Part shown: positions 1-5,957 of the stretch, one piece after another
Layout of the letters: the number at the start of each line of letters is the position of its first letter
Position numbering within the stretch: the stretch's first letter is position 1
Source of the DNA: Pseudomonadota bacterium
GTDB lineage: Bacteria; Pseudomonadota; Alphaproteobacteria; Rhizobiales; Xanthobacteraceae
Assembly (NCBI GenBank): GCA_023442085.1
Contig: JAEZMT010000076.1
Span: 1 to 6,175 of the forward strand
DNA length: 6,175 bases
Reading direction: 5' to 3'
The notes under the pieces: generated by a model
Seen by the model: only the letters and a program-made list of their open reading frames with translations
Told to the model about the DNA's origin: nothing
Databases searched by the model: none
Program-made: the position numbers and the translations under genes

Positions 1-47
1 GACAACCGGCCGTTGACACCATTGACATTGAAGCTGGCGATCTTCAC
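1..47 (-). CDS. xthA: exodeoxyribonuclease III, N-terminal fragment (gene runs off the left edge)
   Basis: Only the first 15 codons and two bases are in the window. Reading the minus strand from a GTG at 47-45 gives (M)KIASFNVNGVNGRL, which matches the highly conserved opening of ExoIII-type AP endonucleases (MKIATFNVNGI.GRL). The Asn of the FNVNG motif belongs to the metal and phosphate binding site of the family. The enzyme would cut DNA 5' of abasic sites and degrade one strand 3' to 5' in base excision repair. GTG is the only start codon in frame after the upstream stop region, and it begins exactly at the conserved sequence. It lies 11 bp after the stop of the 58-aa gene at 59-235, with no clear Shine-Dalgarno sequence, so translation may be coupled to that gene. 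The identification is firm for so short a piece because the motif is distinctive. The catalytic His and Asp residues lie outside the window. Confidence 0.82.
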   Translation of the reverse strand, partial: MKIASFNVNGVNGRL

Positions 48-58
48 GGCGGCAAAGC

Positions 59-235
59 TTATCGCTTGCGGTCGCCCTTGTCGCCCTGACCGGCTTTGAC
101 CGAGGCTTTGGCGGTCTTGCGCACGTCCTGCGCCAGCGACTTGCCGACATCGTCGGATTCCCGGAACCGCCCCTGTTCGTCGCGCCGGACGTAGCGCTTA
201 TCGGTGCCCGTATCGATGAGTTCGCGCTTGGCCAT
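59..235 (-). CDS. small basic conserved hypothetical protein, 58 aa
   Basis: The product starts MAKRELIDTGTDKRYVRRD and continues with a G.F.ESDDVGKSL stretch and a Lys/Arg-rich tail (DVRKTAK...GDRKR). I recognise this as a short conserved protein of unknown function found in many proteobacteria. It is very hydrophilic and basic, with no membrane segment, signal peptide or cysteine, so a cytoplasmic, possibly nucleic-acid-associated role is only a guess. The frame is open upstream to 322, but the start at 235 is preferred because AAGGGAG lies six bases before it, the conserved family sequence begins there, and the extra 29 residues look like shadow coding. The exonuclease III gene starts 11 bp downstream, so the two are probably co-transcribed. 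An EcfG-like box pair (276-300) lies upstream. Confidence 0.8.
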   Translation of the reverse strand: MAKRELIDTGTDKRYVRRDEQGRFRESDDVGKSLAQDVRKTAKASVKAGQGDKGDRKR

Positions 236-275
236 GACATGCTCCCTTGCCACGCTCGCTTGCTTCTCGTGACGT

Positions 276-300
276 AACGCCCGAGATCGCTTTCGGCTCC
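276..300 (-). promoter_or_regulatory. candidate EcfG-type stress promoter for the 58-aa gene
   Basis: On the minus strand, GGAGC (300-296) is followed after 16 bases by CGTT (279-276). The alphaproteobacterial general stress sigma factor EcfG recognises GGAAC-N16/17-CGTT, so this differs by one base in the -35 box and has the right spacing. Transcription from it would start about 35 bases before the ATG at 235. Matches this short arise by chance, so the call is tentative. Confidence 0.25.
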
Positions 301-521
301 GTTCACGGCAAAGCTCGAGCAATGAAGTGCATGTTGCCTATTGTTTGCCGGTCGGCCGGGAAAAATGCCAAGGTCAGGATGAGCTGAGACGCTGCTATGA
401 ATCTCCGCTGAAAACATGGGAAATAGTGAGTTTGTTGTAGTCTGCACACTCAAATGGTAACTCCTCTTTTACGGACAAGGCCGGTTCAAAACCTCCGTTT
501 TACGCCCCATGAAAGGTTGCC

Positions 522-635
522 ATGCCCGTCAGCGACGAAGCCCACCCCCTGTGGGATGTGCACAACCTCAAGCGCGCCCTTCATGCCGCGGGGGTCGCCC
601 TCTGGGCGTAGACCGTCGAAACCAACGCCTTCGCC
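522..635 (+). pseudogene. N-terminal segment of the HWE kinase, cut off by an in-frame amber codon
   Basis: An ATG at 522 is preceded by GAAAGG (511-516) at five bases, a good ribosome binding site, and is in the same frame as the kinase frame at 636-1520. It encodes 29 residues ending LKRALHAAGVALWA, then TAG at 609-611, then TVETNAFA leading directly into MDEQGFDLWG. In related PAS-HWE kinases the corresponding stretch reads like ALxAAGVALWSWDVETDxFxMDE, so the stop sits where Trp is expected, and TGG to TAG is a single-base change. The original gene therefore almost certainly ran 522-1520 (332 aa). As written, translation from 522 ends after 29 residues. A true nonsense mutation, a sequencing error, or amber readthrough or reinitiation are all possible. 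The 286 bp before this start (236-521) hold no gene I can support, and no convincing promoter for the kinase was found there. Confidence 0.7.
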
Positions 636-1520
636 ATGGACGAGCAGGGGTTTGATCTGTGGGGCCTGCCGCAGGCGAAGAGCGTGACGTTCGAGGATCT
701 CTCGTCCCACATCCACCCCGCCGACCGCGACAGGGTGCGGGCGGCATTCACGGCCACGCGGGCATTGGTCGGCTCCTATGAGATCGACTTCCGTATTCTC
801 CTCGGCGATGAGATCCGCTGGATTTCCTCGCGCGGCCTCGGCAACGACGAAGGGCTGCACCAGGGCCAGGTTTGGGGCGTTTTTCTCGATGTCACCGACC
901 GCAAGCAGGCGGAAGAGGGCCACGAACTGCTGGTGGGCGAGATGAGCCACAGGGTCAAGAATTTGCTGGCGATCGCGGCCGGGCTCACCAGCCTGACATC
1001 GCGATCGGCGACATCCGTGGAGGACATGGCGAGCGAGCTTATACAGCGGCTCACCTCCCTCGGGCGCGCTCACGATCTGGTCCGCCCGCTGGCGAAGGAC
1101 CAGGGCCGGGCGGCGCTCCTGGGCGATCTGATCGCGGTCCTGCTTGCCCCTTATGACGACGAGGGCGCGTTCAGCGGGCGCATCCGGGTGGCGGTGCCAC
1201 GGATGGGCATCGGCGAGCAATCCGCGACCGCTCTCGCTCTGGTCATCCACGAACTCGCGACCAACTCGCTGAAATATGGCGCCCTGTCGGTGTCATCGGG
1301 GATCCTGGACATCTCCGGATCGACCAACGGCGACGAGATCACCGTGGTGTGGACCGAGCGCGGCGGGCCGCCCGTCGAGGTCAAGGGCGACGAGGGCTAC
1401 GGGAGCCGGTTGCTCCAGCGCAGCGTGACCGGACAGCTTGGCGGATCGATCGACACCGAGTGGTCCAGCGACGGCGTCATCATCACCCTGGCTATGAAGG
1501 CCAAGCGCCTCGCGACCTGA
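636..1520 (+). CDS. PAS domain HWE-family sensor histidine kinase (uninterrupted part)
   Basis: Residues about 1-95 are the rest of a PAS domain, ending in the usual GVFLDVTDRKQAEE exit motif. The HWE kinase core follows: phosphoacceptor His105 in GEMSHRVKNLLA, N-box His205-Glu206 with Asn210 (IHELATNSLKYGALS), Trp239-x-Glu241 (VVWTERGGPP), and a G-box GYGSRLL at 254-260. The His of the N-box and the W-x-E motif are the family signature. The protein would autophosphorylate with ATP and pass phosphate to a response regulator. None is encoded nearby, so it is an orphan kinase. There is no transmembrane segment, so it is probably a cytosolic sensor. ATG 636 has no Shine-Dalgarno sequence, and a frame starting at 522 appears to be the true beginning, broken by TAG at 609. 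The catalytic part is intact, so activity depends on whether this frame is translated. HWE kinases often feed the general stress response or light signalling in alphaproteobacteria; which applies here is unknown. Confidence 0.8.
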   Translation: MDEQGFDLWGLPQAKSVTFEDLSSHIHPADRDRVRAAFTATRALVGSYEIDFRILLGDEIRWISSRGLGNDEGLHQGQVWGVFLDVTDRKQAEEGHELLVGEMSHRVKNLLAIAAGLTSLTSRSATSVEDMASELIQRLTSLGRAHDLVRPLAKDQGRAALLGDLIAVLLAPYDDEGAFSGRIRVAVPRMGIGEQSATALALVIHELATNSLKYGALSVSSGILDISGSTNGDEITVVWTERGGPPVEVKGDEGYGSRLLQRSVTGQLGGSIDTEWSSDGVIITLAMKAKRLAT

Positions 1521-1528
1521 GATCGCCA

Positions 1529-1556
1529 TGGGCAAACCCAGCTGCGTCACCGCAGC
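1529..1556. terminator. possible hairpin pair between convergent kinase and MATE genes
   Basis: Two small inverted repeats sit back to back in the gap between the two convergent stop codons: TGGG-caaa-CCCA (1529-1540) and GCTGCG-tcac-CGCAGC (1541-1556). The second overlaps the last codons and stop of the MATE gene. Neither is followed by a T-run on either strand, so an intrinsic terminator is uncertain. The position between converging genes is the main argument. Confidence 0.3.
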
Positions 1557-2947
1557 CAAGCCCCCGTCTTGACGGCAGCCAGCGTGGTCACCGCATAGAC
1601 CACAAGGGCGAGCGAGAGCGCGGCGAACAGTGCCGCGATGGAGCCCGTGAGCCAGAGGGCCATGAACCCACCGCCGAGCGCGATGGCGACGCGCAGGAAG
1701 CCGGCCACGACCGGCCAGAACAGACGCCCGGCGCCCTGCGCCGCGAAGTAAAGCGCGAGCCCGATGCCGAAGAAGCCATAGAACGGCCCGACGATGCGCA
1801 GATAGGCGCTCCCCGTCGCCACCATGGCCGGCTCGGCGCTGAACAGATAGAGCCAAGCCTCCGGGAAGACGGCGGCGGCGAGCCCCACCGTTTCCGTCAC
1901 GACAAAGGCAAGGCCCGCCCCGGCCAGGGCGATATGGAGCGCGCGGTCGCCGCGGCCGGCGCCGAGGTTGGTGCCCACCATCGCCACCATCGGCGCGCCG
2001 ATGCCGAAGATGAGCGGAATGAGCAGATATTCCAGCCGCACGCCGGTGCCGAAGCCGGCGACCGCATCGACGCCGGCTTGCAGGGCGACGAGGGCCGTCG
2101 CGCCGCCCACGATCACATTGGTCTGGATCGACTGGAGCGACGACAGCGCGCCGACCCGCATGACCGAGCCGATCACCCGCCAGTCGAGCCGCACCCAGCG
2201 GAAGCGGGCGGGGTTGCGCCCGGAGAGGATGTAGGTGCCAAGCACCAGCGTGCCGCCGAGATAATAGGCGATCAGCGCCAGCCCGCCCCCCGCGATGCCG
2301 AAGCCGGGAATGGGGCCGAAGCCGAAAATCAGCAGCGGCGAAACCGGGATCAGCAGAACCACGCCGACGCAGATGACGATGGCCGGCAGCAGCATGTTGC
2401 CGGTGCCGCGCACGACGCTGGCGAGGCCGTTCATGGTCCAGGTCAGCGGGGTGCCGAGGAAGACGATGTTGGAATAGATCAGCGCCGCCTCCAGCTCCGG
2501 CCCGGATCCGCCCATCGCCCCATAGATCTGCCGGCCGAACAGCAGGAACAGCGCGGCGAAGGCGAACCCGAAGGCAAGGCTCACCGCGATGGCGTGTAGC
2601 ACCAGCGCATCTGCCGCCCCCTGCCTCCCCGCGCCGAGCGCCCGCGCCACGGCGGAGGAAATGGCGCCGCCCAGCGCGCCGGCCGACAGCGTCGTCATGA
2701 GCATGACGGCGGGAAAGACCAGCGCCATGGCCGCGAGCGCCGCCGTGCCGAGCTTGGCCACGAAGAAGGTCTCGATCAGCCCGGCGGACGCCTGCGCGAG
2801 CATGATGAGCACGTTGGGCCAGGCGAGCCTGATCAGAAGCGGCACGATGGGCGCTTCCACCAGCCGGCGGGTTCTGGCGTCGGCGGCTTGGTGCGCGGGC
2901 GTTGTGCTGGGCGCGGCACCGGCCGCTTCTGTCGGGGCGCGGTACAT
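1547..2947 (-). CDS. MATE family efflux transporter, 466 aa
   Basis: An inner-membrane antiporter of the multidrug and toxic compound extrusion family, which expels organic compounds in exchange for H+ or Na+. After a polar N-terminus of about 28 residues, the protein reads VEAPIVPLLIRLAWPNVLIM, the typical MATE opening, followed by FFVAKLGTAALAAMALVFP in the second helix. Hydrophobic segments continue throughout, consistent with the usual 12 helices, and the length is normal for the family. The start at 2947 is chosen because GAGG lies just before it, overlapping the stop of the upstream thiolase gene, and only eight bases separate that stop from this ATG. Alternative upstream starts would overlap the thiolase. 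It is the last gene of the reductase-thiolase-exporter operon. Substrate specificity cannot be read from sequence. Confidence 0.92.
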   Translation of the reverse strand: MYRAPTEAAGAAPSTTPAHQAADARTRRLVEAPIVPLLIRLAWPNVLIMLAQASAGLIETFFVAKLGTAALAAMALVFPAVMLMTTLSAGALGGAISSAVARALGAGRQGAADALVLHAIAVSLAFGFAFAALFLLFGRQIYGAMGGSGPELEAALIYSNIVFLGTPLTWTMNGLASVVRGTGNMLLPAIVICVGVVLLIPVSPLLIFGFGPIPGFGIAGGGLALIAYYLGGTLVLGTYILSGRNPARFRWVRLDWRVIGSVMRVGALSSLQSIQTNVIVGGATALVALQAGVDAVAGFGTGVRLEYLLIPLIFGIGAPMVAMVGTNLGAGRGDRALHIALAGAGLAFVVTETVGLAAAVFPEAWLYLFSAEPAMVATGSAYLRIVGPFYGFFGIGLALYFAAQGAGRLFWPVVAGFLRVAIALGGGFMALWLTGSIAALFAALSLALVVYAVTTLAAVKTGAWLR

Positions 2948-2955
2948 GGCGGGCC

Positions 2956-4137
2956 TCAGATCGCTTCGAGGGCGAGGGCGATGCCCTGTCCGCCGCCGAT
3001 GCACAGTGTGACGACGCCGCGCTTCAGCCCGTCGCGCCGCATGGAATGGAGCAGGCGGGTGATGAGGATCGCGCCGGTGGCGCCGATGGGATGGCCGTGC
3101 GCCACCGCGCCCCCCTCCACGTTCACGATGTCCTCCGGAAGGCCGAGCTCGCGCGCGACGGCGATGGGCACGGCGGCGAACGCCTCGTTGATCTCGATGC
3201 GCTCGATGTCGCCGAGGGACCAGCCGGCAAGTGCGAGCGCCTTGCGCACGGCCGGCACCGGCCCGAGGCCGAACAGGCCCGGCTCGACGCCGGCGACGCC
3301 AAAGCCGGCGAGCCGGCCGAGCGGCGAGATGCCCTTCGCCTCGGCAAAAGAACGCTCGGCGACGATCATCGCAGAGGCCGCGCTGTTGAGTCCCGGCGCG
3401 TTGCCCGCGGTGATGGTGCCTTCGGGGCGGAACGCCGGGCGCAGCTTCGCCAGCGTCTCCACCGTCGTGTCGGGGCGGGGCGCCTCGTCGATGGCGAAGG
3501 CTTCGACACCCTTCCTGCCCTTCACCTCCACCGGGATGATCTCCTCATTGAAGAGACCCTTCTTCTGCGCGGCGGCGAAGCGCTGCTGTGAGCGGGCGGC
3601 GAAGGCGTCCTGCTCGGCACGGGTGATCTGGAGCTTTTCGACGAGATCTTCCGTGTGCCAGCCGGAATGCTTGCCGGAGAAGGCGTCATCGAGCCCGTCG
3701 GTCAGCATGCTGTCGAGGATCTGCGCCGGCCCCATGCGATAGCCCCAGCGCCCGCCATCCATCAGATAAGGCGCACGGTCCATGTTCTCCATGCCGCCGG
3801 CGATGGCGACTTCGTGCACGCCGGCGGCGATCTCCATCGCCGCGGTGACGACCGCCTGCGCGCCGGAGCCACAGACGCGGTTGACGGTCATGGCCGGCAC
3901 CTCCACCGGCAGGCCGCCATGGATCGCCGCCTGTCGCGCGGGGTTCATGCGGTTGCCGGCCTGGATAACGTTGCCCATCACCACGCTGCCGATGGATGCG
4001 GGATCGAGCCCTGAGCGGCGCAGGGTCTGGCGCACGGCGATGGCGCCGAGCTCGGTGGCCGGCGTGCCCTTGAGCGTGCCGTTATAGGTGCCGATGGCGG
4101 TGCGCACCGGGTGGGCGATGACGATGTCCGTGGTCAT
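2956..4137 (-). CDS. acetyl-CoA C-acetyltransferase / thiolase, 393 aa
   Basis: Thiolases condense two acyl-CoA units or cleave 3-ketoacyl-CoA with CoA. All catalytic parts are visible: nucleophile Cys89 in NRVCGSGAQAV, Asn317 in NEAFA, His349 in GHPIGATGA and Cys379 in CIGGGQG. The spacing and the length of 393 aa match the biosynthetic (PhaA/AtoB-like) class. Some family signatures differ from typical acetoacetyl-CoA thiolases: GNAPGLNSAAS (usual GNASGINDGAA) and AHGHPIG (usual ALGHPIG), and the TAENV segment reads HTEDLV. It may therefore belong to a side branch with another acyl-CoA preference. The start at 4137 has a full AAGGAGG five bases upstream. It lies 24 bp after the reductase and 8 bp before the MATE gene, so it is the middle gene of the operon. 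A degradative 3-ketoacyl-CoA thiolase role remains possible. Confidence 0.93.
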   Translation of the reverse strand: MTTDIVIAHPVRTAIGTYNGTLKGTPATELGAIAVRQTLRRSGLDPASIGSVVMGNVIQAGNRMNPARQAAIHGGLPVEVPAMTVNRVCGSGAQAVVTAAMEIAAGVHEVAIAGGMENMDRAPYLMDGGRWGYRMGPAQILDSMLTDGLDDAFSGKHSGWHTEDLVEKLQITRAEQDAFAARSQQRFAAAQKKGLFNEEIIPVEVKGRKGVEAFAIDEAPRPDTTVETLAKLRPAFRPEGTITAGNAPGLNSAASAMIVAERSFAEAKGISPLGRLAGFGVAGVEPGLFGLGPVPAVRKALALAGWSLGDIERIEINEAFAAVPIAVARELGLPEDIVNVEGGAVAHGHPIGATGAILITRLLHSMRRDGLKRGVVTLCIGGGQGIALALEAI

Positions 4138-4161
4138 GACGACCTCCTTGAAAGGACGATT

Positions 4162-5178
4162 TCAGGCGACCGGCAGGGCCGGGCGTTCGGTCTCGCCTGC
4201 CGTGCGCGCCACGGCCGGGGCGGCGGCAGCGGCGCCTTCGTCTGCGCTGGCCGCGTCGAGGCGGGCGATCTGGTCGGGCGAGAGGGCGAGCGCGGCGGCA
4301 CCGAGGTTGCTGGTCAGCTGGGCGAGGGATCGCGGTCCGATCAGGGGGATGGCACCGCCCCGCTTTGCCCAGGCGATGGCGACCTGATCGGGGCTCGCGC
4401 CCAGCTCCGACGCCACCGCCAATACGGCATCGAGCGTCGCGCTGCGGCGGGCGGAATTCTCCGCCTGGAACACGCGCCCGCCGAGCGCCTCGGCGCGCCC
4501 CTGTTCGCCGCCGCGATACTTGCCCGTGAGCATGCCGCCGCCCAGCGGCGACCAGGTGACGGCGCCAAGCCCCAGCGCGTCGCAGGCGGGCAGCAGATCG
4601 CCTTCCGGCTCCCGGCGCACGAGGCTGTATTCGAACTGCGCGGCGGCGATGGGAACGCTGCGGGTCAGTTCCGCCAGCGTGACGGCGCGCGCGAGGCGCC
4701 AGGCGGGGAAGTTGGAGAGGCCCGCATAGAGGATCTTTCCGGCGCGCGCGAGATCATCGAGGCCGCGGACGATCTCCTCGGCCGGCGTCACGTCGTCGGG
4801 ATGGTGCACCCAGTAGAGATCGATGCGGTCCGTCTTCAGCCGCCTGAGACTCGCCTCCAGTGAGGCCACCATGGCTTTGCGACTATTACCGGTGACGAGA
4901 CGGTTGGCGTTCGGCGCGGCGCCGTTGGTGAATTTGGTGGCGAGGAGGAAATCCTCGCGCCGGCCGTCCAGCAGGGGCGCCAGCAATTCCTCGGATTGGC
5001 CGAACTGGTAGATGTCAGCGGTGTCGATGACGTTGCCGCCGGCCTCGGCATAGGCGTTGAAGATGGCCGCGCTCTCGGCCGCATCCGCGCCATGCCCCCA
5101 GCGCCCGCCGAAATTGGCAGTGCCGAGGGCAAGCTCGGAAACGCGGAGGCCGGTGCGGCCCAGCAGTCGATACTTCAT
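4162..5178 (-). CDS. aldo/keto reductase, 338 aa
   Basis: A soluble NAD(P)H-dependent carbonyl reductase with the (beta/alpha)8 fold. It opens MKYRLLGRTGLRVSELALGT, the standard start of the family. The catalytic tetrad is complete: Asp52 and Tyr57 in VIDTADIYQFGQSEE, Lys82 in LLATKF, and His125 in DLYWVHHPDD. Later motifs include YAGLSNF, QFEYSLV (strand 6 region), TWSPLGGGMLTGKY, and IPLIGPRSLAQLTSNL, which binds the cofactor phosphate or adenine end. The C-terminus carries an Ala-rich, low-complexity tail of about 25 residues beyond the usual end. The start at 5178 is supported by AAGGAG eight bases upstream and by the family N-terminus; the frame stays open 18 codons further up without family resemblance. 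It is the first gene of the operon with the thiolase and MATE exporter, and a palindrome at 5247-5260 lies about 70 bp upstream. The substrate is unknown; reactive aldehydes, ketones or quinones are typical. Confidence 0.93.
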   Translation of the reverse strand: MKYRLLGRTGLRVSELALGTANFGGRWGHGADAAESAAIFNAYAEAGGNVIDTADIYQFGQSEELLAPLLDGRREDFLLATKFTNGAAPNANRLVTGNSRKAMVASLEASLRRLKTDRIDLYWVHHPDDVTPAEEIVRGLDDLARAGKILYAGLSNFPAWRLARAVTLAELTRSVPIAAAQFEYSLVRREPEGDLLPACDALGLGAVTWSPLGGGMLTGKYRGGEQGRAEALGGRVFQAENSARRSATLDAVLAVASELGASPDQVAIAWAKRGGAIPLIGPRSLAQLTSNLGAAALALSPDQIARLDAASADEGAAAAAPAVARTAGETERPALPVA

Positions 5179-5246
5179 CGGGTCAACTCCTTCTGGGGCG
5201 GCGGCATTTGCCCGGCACCCGCCGTGAACCAATGGTCCCTATATTT

Positions 5247-5260
5247 CGGGTATATACCCG
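5247..5260. promoter_or_regulatory. perfect palindrome, probable MarR operator of the reductase operon
   Basis: CGGGTATATACCCG is a perfect 14-bp inverted repeat, extended by TT/AA two bases outside each arm. It lies in the 121-bp gap between the regulator stop and the reductase start. The 14 bases GTATATACCCGCAA (5250-5263) recur exactly at 5710-5723 at the regulator's own promoter. MarR dimers bind short AT-centred palindromes of this kind next to their own genes. The TATATA core could itself overlap a -10 element on the minus strand, but no good -35 box is visible. Confidence 0.65.
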
Positions 5261-5299
5261 CAATGGACATGACAGAATTCTCGCGGACCTCTTCCCCCT

Positions 5300-5701
5300 T
5301 CAGAGAGCGGCGAGCAGATCGCGCAGCTGTTCGAGCCTGTCCTTGCCCAGCCGCTCCTCCATCGCCTTCTGGCTCCGGCCCCAGGCCTCGGCGGCGGCTT
5401 TGATAAGGTCGGTGCCCTGCGCGGTGAGGGCGACGCAGGCCTCGCGCTGATCGTCCTTGCCGCGCCGCATCTCCATCAGTCCATGCTTCGACAGCACCCG
5501 CACGTTGCGACCAACAGTGGAGCGGTCGAGCTCGAGAAGCCGGCCAAGCTCGGTCATGCTGACCTCGCCCCTGTCTCGGACGGTCCGCAACAGGGAATAC
5601 TGCGCCACGTTGATGCCGAGCGGCGCGAGCGCCTCGTCGTACATGGCGCTGACCCGCCGCGTCGCACGCCGCAGCCGGGCACAATGGCAGGGTGTATCCA
5701 T
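5300..5701 (-). CDS. MarR family transcriptional regulator, 133 aa
   Basis: A small dimeric winged-helix DNA-binding protein. The N-terminal helix reads MDTPCHCARLRRATRRVSAMY, followed by APLGINVAQYSLLR. The helix-turn-helix spans about 48-75 (SMTELGRLLELDRSTVGRNVRVLSK... GL), and the wing lies about 78-92 with DDQRE. The C-terminal helices complete the dimer interface. The length is slightly short but normal for the family. Cys5 and Cys7 form a C-x-C near the N-terminus and Cys89 lies in the wing, so thiol sensing is conceivable but unproven. The start at 5701 fits the family; longer frames upstream run through the promoter. No Shine-Dalgarno sequence precedes it, and the likely -10 box is only about eight bases away, so the mRNA may be leaderless. 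It precedes the reductase-thiolase-MATE operon on the same strand, and the shared palindromes suggest that it represses both itself and that operon. Confidence 0.92.
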   Translation of the reverse strand: MDTPCHCARLRRATRRVSAMYDEALAPLGINVAQYSLLRTVRDRGEVSMTELGRLLELDRSTVGRNVRVLSKHGLMEMRRGKDDQREACVALTAQGTDLIKAAAEAWGRSQKAMEERLGKDRLEQLRDLLAAL

Positions 5702-5706
5702 GAGTA

Positions 5707-5720
5707 CGTGTATATACCCG
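5707..5720. promoter_or_regulatory. imperfect copy of the palindrome, probable autoregulatory MarR operator
   Basis: CGTGTATATACCCG differs by one base from the perfect palindrome at 5247-5260, and both are followed by CAA. It lies six bases upstream of the regulator start and overlaps its proposed -10 box, so a bound repressor would block RNA polymerase. No third copy was seen in the window. Confidence 0.62.
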
Positions 5721-5737
5721 CAACTGGTTTCTGTCCA
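5709..5737 (-). promoter_or_regulatory. probable sigma-70 promoter of the marR-type gene
   Basis: On the minus strand, TGGACA (5737-5732, one base from TTGACA) is separated by exactly 17 bases from TATACA (5714-5709, four of six bases of TATAAT). Transcription would start about 5701-5703, at or within two bases of the ATG at 5701. The -10 box lies inside the operator-like repeat. Confidence 0.5.
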
Positions 5738-5851
5738 GATCAACGCGCACGCAATGACCGGCGTGTCGAGATCTGTGTGAGACCGCCGCGCGACGGGGCA
5801 CAGGCGATCACGCCGTTCCATCGCCCTGACGGCCGCACTTTGGCACAGGGG

Positions 5852-5886
5852 AGCCGGGCGACCGCCCCACGGGCGGCCTCCCGGCT
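5852..5886 (-). terminator. strong GC-rich stem-loop downstream of the binding-protein gene
   Basis: A nearly continuous hairpin: arm AGCCGGG (5852-5858) pairs with CCCGGCT (5880-5886), and an inner CCGCCC (5862-5867) pairs with GGGCGG (5871-5876) around a 3-nt loop. The two stems are separated by a symmetric 3x3 internal loop. It begins about 71 bases after the binding-protein stop codon on the minus strand and before the regulator promoter. There is no clear U-run after it in the minus direction, so it may act with Rho or protect the mRNA 3' end rather than be a classic intrinsic terminator. I see nothing else in the 256-bp gap apart from the regulator's promoter. Confidence 0.5.
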
Positions 5887-5957
5887 TATCCTTCAATGCA
5901 CCTCATCACCCGCGCCCAATGTGAGGACGAGCTCGCCGAGAACTGGGCCTCTGGCTG

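Noticed and set aside
236..322. Upstream extension of the 58-aa gene to an ATG at 322
   Set aside because: The added 29 residues are Arg-rich without family resemblance, and the AAGGGAG ribosome binding site points to the ATG at 235.
473..499. EcfG-like promoter (GGACA then CGTT) before the kinase
   Set aside because: The spacing is 18 bases and the -35 box differs from GGAAC in two positions; too weak to claim.
486..1250. Minus-strand open frame (254 aa) opposite the kinase
   Set aside because: No recognisable motifs; the plus strand has clear PAS and HWE motifs over the same stretch.
1349..2599. Long plus-strand open frame (416 aa) opposite the MATE gene
   Set aside because: Its translation is rich in Arg, Asp, His, Glu and Gln with no recognisable domain, as expected for the complement of a GC-rich membrane protein gene. 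It also overlaps the well-supported kinase C-terminus.
2888..3742. Plus-strand open frame (284 aa) opposite the thiolase
   Set aside because: Low-complexity Ser/Pro/Arg/Ala sequence antisense to an unmistakable thiolase with all catalytic motifs.
4111..4863. Plus-strand open frame (250 aa) opposite the aldo/keto reductase
   Set aside because: Antisense shadow; no family resemblance, while the minus strand has the full catalytic tetrad.
5702..5896. Extended 198-aa start for the MarR-type regulator
   Set aside because: The extra 65 residues show no family similarity and would place the promoter, operator and hairpin inside the coding region.
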